From assembly GCF_001514145.1 (NCBI RefSeq), contig NZ_KQ948656.1:558001-622000 (forward strand): a stretch of DNA of 64,000 nucleotides. Reading direction: 5' to 3'. The notes beneath the pieces are model-generated. The model saw only the letters and a program-made list of their open reading frames with translations, was not told the DNA's origin and did not search any database. This document shows, piece by piece, positions 61,030 to 64,000 of the stretch. A program made the translations under genes and the position numbers. Numbering within the stretch: position 1 is the stretch's first letter; every line of letters begins with the position of its first letter. Origin of the DNA: Streptomyces canus (lineage in GTDB: Bacteria > Actinomycetota > Actinomycetes > Streptomycetales > Streptomycetaceae).

Positions 61030-61315
61030 GGGCATGAAGCATCTGCCCTCCGGGCGGAACTGCCGCGGGTCGGCGACCTGCGGGGAGGCCAACGCTTCGC
61101 AGTACACCGGCACCGCCTGCGCAACCTGCTGGAGGCGGCGAAGAAGTCCGGCTCGGCGAGCAGTTCACCGTCGACGGCATCACCTGGCAGCGCGCCGCCA
61201 GTCCACCGAACAGGGACAGCGGCGAACTGGTGGACCTGACGTGGGAGGGAAACCACGCCTTCTGGCAATGGGCCGTGGTGGAGACCGCTGTCCCGCCGTC
61301 AACGCGCGATCGATG
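61030..61315 (+). pseudogene. Remnant of a tyrosine recombinase/integrase-like gene
   Basis: One frame reads RFAVHRHRLRNLLEAAKKSG and, after a one-base shift near 61150, the next reads GEQFTVDGITWQRAAS ... SGELVDLTWEGNHAFWQWAVVE. The latter resembles the segment before the catalytic core in large actinobacterial tyrosine recombinases. The catalytic domain is absent. Identification is by eye and tentative. Confidence 0.4.
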
Positions 61316-61430
61316 AAGGCCGACGCGGTGAGTCGAAGGACTCGCCCCCTGGGCATGTCCGCATTGCCCGGCACCGCCCCGGCCATGTCCGTGCCCGCCG
61401 GCGTCGATGGCCGGGCCATGAACCGCCCGC

Positions 61431-61610
61431 TCAGGGCTGACGAAGACTGAACTGGCGACGCAGGTATCCGAACCAGGCGTGGAAGTACGCGGCGCTCAAT
61501 GCGGCTTCGGGAGCGAAGAGGTCCCAGGCGTGATAGGCGCCGGGGTACCGGTGCAGTTCGACGGGCACGCCGCTCGCCTGCAGCCGCGTCGCATAACTAG
61601 GCCAGGAGCG
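61431..61610 (-). pseudogene. C-terminal stub of an alpha/beta hydrolase-3 esterase
   Basis: The minus-strand end reads YATRLQASGVPVELHRYPGAYHAWDLFAPEAALS, the C-terminus of HSL-type esterases (alpha/beta hydrolase fold-3) including the catalytic His of AYHAWD. Upstream of about 61610 the similarity is lost: the HGGG and GDSAGG motifs are absent. Confidence 0.55.
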
Positions 61611-62037
61611 AACGGCATGAATGCCGGGCAACCCTGAGCAAGGGGCCCGCGAGCTTTCCGTTCCGATCCTCCCGAGGGCCTCGCACACACCCACCACGTC
61701 CGCCGTGGCGGGATACTCGTCCCAGGTCGTCAACGGGCAGGCGCCGCCGGTCTCCGGGGTCAGCCCGCCGGCAGGACGAACCGCCCGCAGATGAACACCT
61801 GCCCCTGCCGCCGGGCGCGGTTCTCCGAGGGGGGCGTCTCGGTGACGTCGACCCTGGCCGCGGCCGCCGGCGTCACCGTCGACAACGCCCACTGCGTGAG
61901 CGTCGGCTCCAGGCGAACGCGGAGACCTGATCTCAGGCGGACGCACCGAAGTGGGTTCTGCCCACGGTGCGTACTGGTGCGGTAGCGGGATCCGCTCACC
62001 CAGAGGAAACCCCCTGAGCAGCCTGACGGCGAGGAAT

Positions 62038-62173
62038 TGAAGCGCTTCGACGCTGCAATCGGTCTCGTGGAGGCGTCAACGGCCAGGCAGTATGAAAGTT
62101 TCTTGGCGTTGATTCTCTTGTTTAGCGAGAAACATGTCATTAACGTTCCCCGCCAGGTGAAGCGCTTCGACGC
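62038..62173. promoter_or_regulatory. Two identical LacI-type boxes TGAAGCGCTTCGACGC, 120 bp apart
   Basis: TGAAGCGCTTCGACGC occurs at 62038-62053 and 62158-62173. The core GAAGCGCTTC is a perfect palindrome with the central CG step typical of LacI-family operators. They lie 420-555 bases upstream of the GH42 start at 62594, so they may control it through a long leader or belong to a lost gene. Confidence 0.6.
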
Positions 62174-62593
62174 GCTTCGGACCGCCGATGGGGAAGCGCC
62201 GCGTGATGACCAACGAGTTGAACCGGAGGCCGTGGCCCGGGCCACGGAGGTGGCCTGCCTCCCGTCGGCCCGCGGAAGCGGCCGGCGGCCGCAGACCGGG
62301 CCACCCCCGCACCCGGAACAGACGTGGCCGCACCCCCGGAAAGCGCTGCAGGCACACCGTGGAGTCGTCAAACTGTGCCCGGCGCAACCGGTCGAGCAGC
62401 GCACTCCCGCCCTCACCGCCGTCCCCGGGCCGCAACAGGAACTCGGCGGGGTGGCGGTGGAGCGACCGATGCGCCACCTCACCGCCGCGCCGCGGGGAGC
62501 GCATCCGGACGACGAACAAGCGTTGTCCACAGCGCTGCTGACGACACGTCACATCACTGGCTCCCCCAAGTCCCCCGTTCCGAAGGACCAGCC

Positions 62594-64000
62594 ATGACCT
62601 CGCGCAGCCTCACCGACCGCCTGGGCGGACTCGCCTTCGGCGGTGACTACAACCCCGAGCAGTGGGACGAAGCGGTCTGGAAGGAGGACGACGAGCTGAT
62701 GCGCCGGGCCAGGGTCAACCTGACCACGGTCGGCGTCTTCTCCTGGGCCTTGCTGGAACCGGAGGAGGGCCGCTACGACTTCGCCTGGCTGGACGCCCAC
62801 CTCGACCGGCTCCACGCGAACGGGGTCGCCGTAGACCTGGCCACCCCCACCGCCTCCCCGCCGCCCTGGTTCACCCTCGCCCACCCCGATGCGCTCCCGG
62901 TCACCGCGGACGGCATCCGGTACACCCACGGAAGCCGGGACACGTACTGCCTCGCGGCTCCCGCGTACCGGAACGCCGCCCGGCGGATCGCCGGGAAGCT
63001 CGCCGAGCGCTACGGCGACCACCCGGTTCTCGCGCTGTGGCACGTGCACAACGAGTACGCCACCCTGTGCCACTGCGACCATACGGCCGCCGCATTCCGG
63101 GTGTGGCTGCGCTCCCGTCACAGCACGCTGGACGCTCTCAACACGGCCTGGGGAACGGCCTTCTGGAGCCAGCGCTACACCTCCTGGGAGCAGGTGCTGC
63201 CGCCGCGCGCGACGAACTGGCACAGGAACCCCGGCCAGGCACTGGACTTCCGTCGCTACTGGTCCGACGAGGTCGTCGCCGCCTACCGCGAACAGCGCGA
63301 CGCGATCCGCGCGCACAGCGACCGGCCGGTCACGACCAACCTGATGCTGCCCGCGTACCAGAACGTCGACCTGTGGGCCCTCGCCCGCGAACTCGACGTC
63401 GTCAGCTCCGACCAGTACCCGAGTTCGCCCGGCGTGGACGCCGCCGCCGATGTCGCCTTCCACGCCGACCGCGCCCGCTCGCTGGGCGGTGGTCGCCCCT
63501 GGCTGCTGATGGAGCAGGGCACCAGCACCGTCTACGACGGCGACCGGATCCTCGCCAAGGAGCCGGGGGACATCCTGCGCCACACCCTCGGTCACATCGC
63601 GCGCGGTTCGGAGGGCGCCCTCTTCTTCCAGTGGCGGCAGTCCCGGGCCGGCGCCGAGACCTGGCACTCGGCGATGGTGCCGCACGCGGGGCCCGACAGC
63701 CGGATCTTCCGCGAGGTCGCACGGACGGGGGAGGCGGTCGCCCGGCTCGGCGAGCTGGCGGGGTCGACGGTCTCCGCGCCGGTCGCCCTGCTGCACAGCC
63801 CGGACGCCTGGTGGGCACTCGGCGTGGACGGCCTGCCCTCGGCGGAACTCGGTTACCACGCGGCGATGGAACAGGCGCACCGGGCGCTGTGGGACTCAGG
63901 AGTCACGGTCGACTTCGCGCACCCCGACGACGAGTTGAGCCACTACCCGCTCGTCATCGCCCCGGCCCTGTTCCTGCTCTCCGACGGGTCCGCCGAGAAT
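62594..64000 (+). CDS. Second GH42 beta-galactosidase (cut by window end)
   Basis: 469 codons are visible of an enzyme family usually about 660-690 aa. FGGDYNPEQWDEAVWKEDDELM is the classic bacterial GH42 opening. WHVHNEYATLCHCDHT holds the acid/base Glu near 154 and part of the metal-binding Cys/His cluster; LLMEQGTS has the nucleophile Glu near 307, and WRQSRAGAE follows. AAGGA lies about 7 bases before ATG 62594. No signal peptide. It differs clearly from the 721-aa GH42 at 53593 and belongs to the LacZ/BgaB-type branch. The frame is open to the last base. Confidence 0.93.
   Translation, partial: MTSRSLTDRLGGLAFGGDYNPEQWDEAVWKEDDELMRRARVNLTTVGVFSWALLEPEEGRYDFAWLDAHLDRLHANGVAVDLATPTASPPPWFTLAHPDALPVTADGIRYTHGSRDTYCLAAPAYRNAARRIAGKLAERYGDHPVLALWHVHNEYATLCHCDHTAAAFRVWLRSRHSTLDALNTAWGTAFWSQRYTSWEQVLPPRATNWHRNPGQALDFRRYWSDEVVAAYREQRDAIRAHSDRPVTTNLMLPAYQNVDLWALARELDVVSSDQYPSSPGVDAAADVAFHADRARSLGGGRPWLLMEQGTSTVYDGDRILAKEPGDILRHTLGHIARGSEGALFFQWRQSRAGAETWHSAMVPHAGPDSRIFREVARTGEAVARLGELAGSTVSAPVALLHSPDAWWALGVDGLPSAELGYHAAMEQAHRALWDSGVTVDFAHPDDELSHYPLVIAPALFLLSDGSAEN

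Larger units (their letters stand above)
60740..62593. other. Degenerate region with gene debris and palindromes
   Basis: 1.85 kb without an intact gene. It contains inverted 14-mers (60797-60935), a tyrosine recombinase-like remnant (61030-61315), an esterase C-terminal stub (61431-61610), two LacI-type boxes 120 bases apart (62038 and 62158), and otherwise unrecognised sequence at 61611-62037 and 62174-62593. Confidence 0.6.

Noticed and set aside
62174..62593. Long + frame before the second GH42 gene
   Set aside because: No start with a ribosome site, no recognisable family, and composition like random GC-rich sequence; left as unassigned.
1..64000. CRISPR arrays, tRNA or rRNA genes
   Set aside because: No regularly spaced repeats, no cloverleaf-like sequences with CCA-adjacent arms and no rRNA motifs were noticed by eye on either strand; a tRNAscan or Infernal run would be decisive.

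Overview
The window is high-GC actinobacterial DNA, almost certainly from a Streptomyces: strong GC bias at third codon positions, GGAGG-type ribosome sites, frequent GTG/TTG starts, twin-arginine exported glycosidases, a SigB/SigF-type sigma factor and sugar ABC importers with no ATPase gene of their own. No rRNA, tRNA or CRISPR array was seen. Identifications come from reading protein sequence by eye, without database searches.

Layout. 1-8.7 kb: the tail of an unknown gene, a GH29 alpha-L-fucosidase, an MFS transporter, an AraC regulator, and a three-gene FMO/SDR/aldehyde dehydrogenase operon reminiscent of mycobacterial virS-mymA. 8.7-9.7 kb: gene debris (pcaJ-like and SDR-like fragments). 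9.7-17.6 kb: a three-gene operon ending in a 993-aa TPR-CHAT protease-like protein preceded by two unrecognised proteins, divergent from small unknown and DUF3592-like genes; this is the best candidate for a little-described (possibly conflict/defence) system. 17.9-33 kb: accessory metabolism and regulators, including an N5-(carboxyethyl)ornithine synthase-like enzyme, a fatty acid desaturase, DoxX with a cysteine-bearing HTH regulator, GNAT plus an IF-1, MDR with MarR, a GH30 xylanase with a CebR-like operator, LysR, ArsR, a small secreted peptide and a lipoprotein. Several genes here are broken.

33.4-49.4 kb: an aromatic catabolic supercluster, all on the + strand apart from an Lrp/AsnC regulator. 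A HisC/Pat-like aminotransferase is followed by a PaaN paralogue that has lost its catalytic Cys, then a branched-chain-type 2-oxoacid dehydrogenase (E1alpha, E1beta, E2), then paaN, a thiolase (paaJ), paaF, paaH, paaG and paaABCDE. I infer a route phenylalanine -> phenylpyruvate -> phenylacetyl-CoA -> epoxide -> oxepin -> ring cleavage -> beta-oxidation. It would make phenylacetyl-CoA directly by oxidative decarboxylation; no phenylacetate-CoA ligase gene is present in the window.

49.5-64 kb: a VOC protein, truncated Leu dehydrogenase-like and DNA polymerase I-like genes abutting head to head, a sigma factor, and a plant-polysaccharide locus (LacI regulator, solute-binding lipoprotein, two permeases, GH42, GH93-like exo-enzyme with a lectin domain). 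A degenerate 1.85-kb stretch with integrase and esterase debris and LacI-type palindromes precedes a second GH42 gene that runs off the window end.
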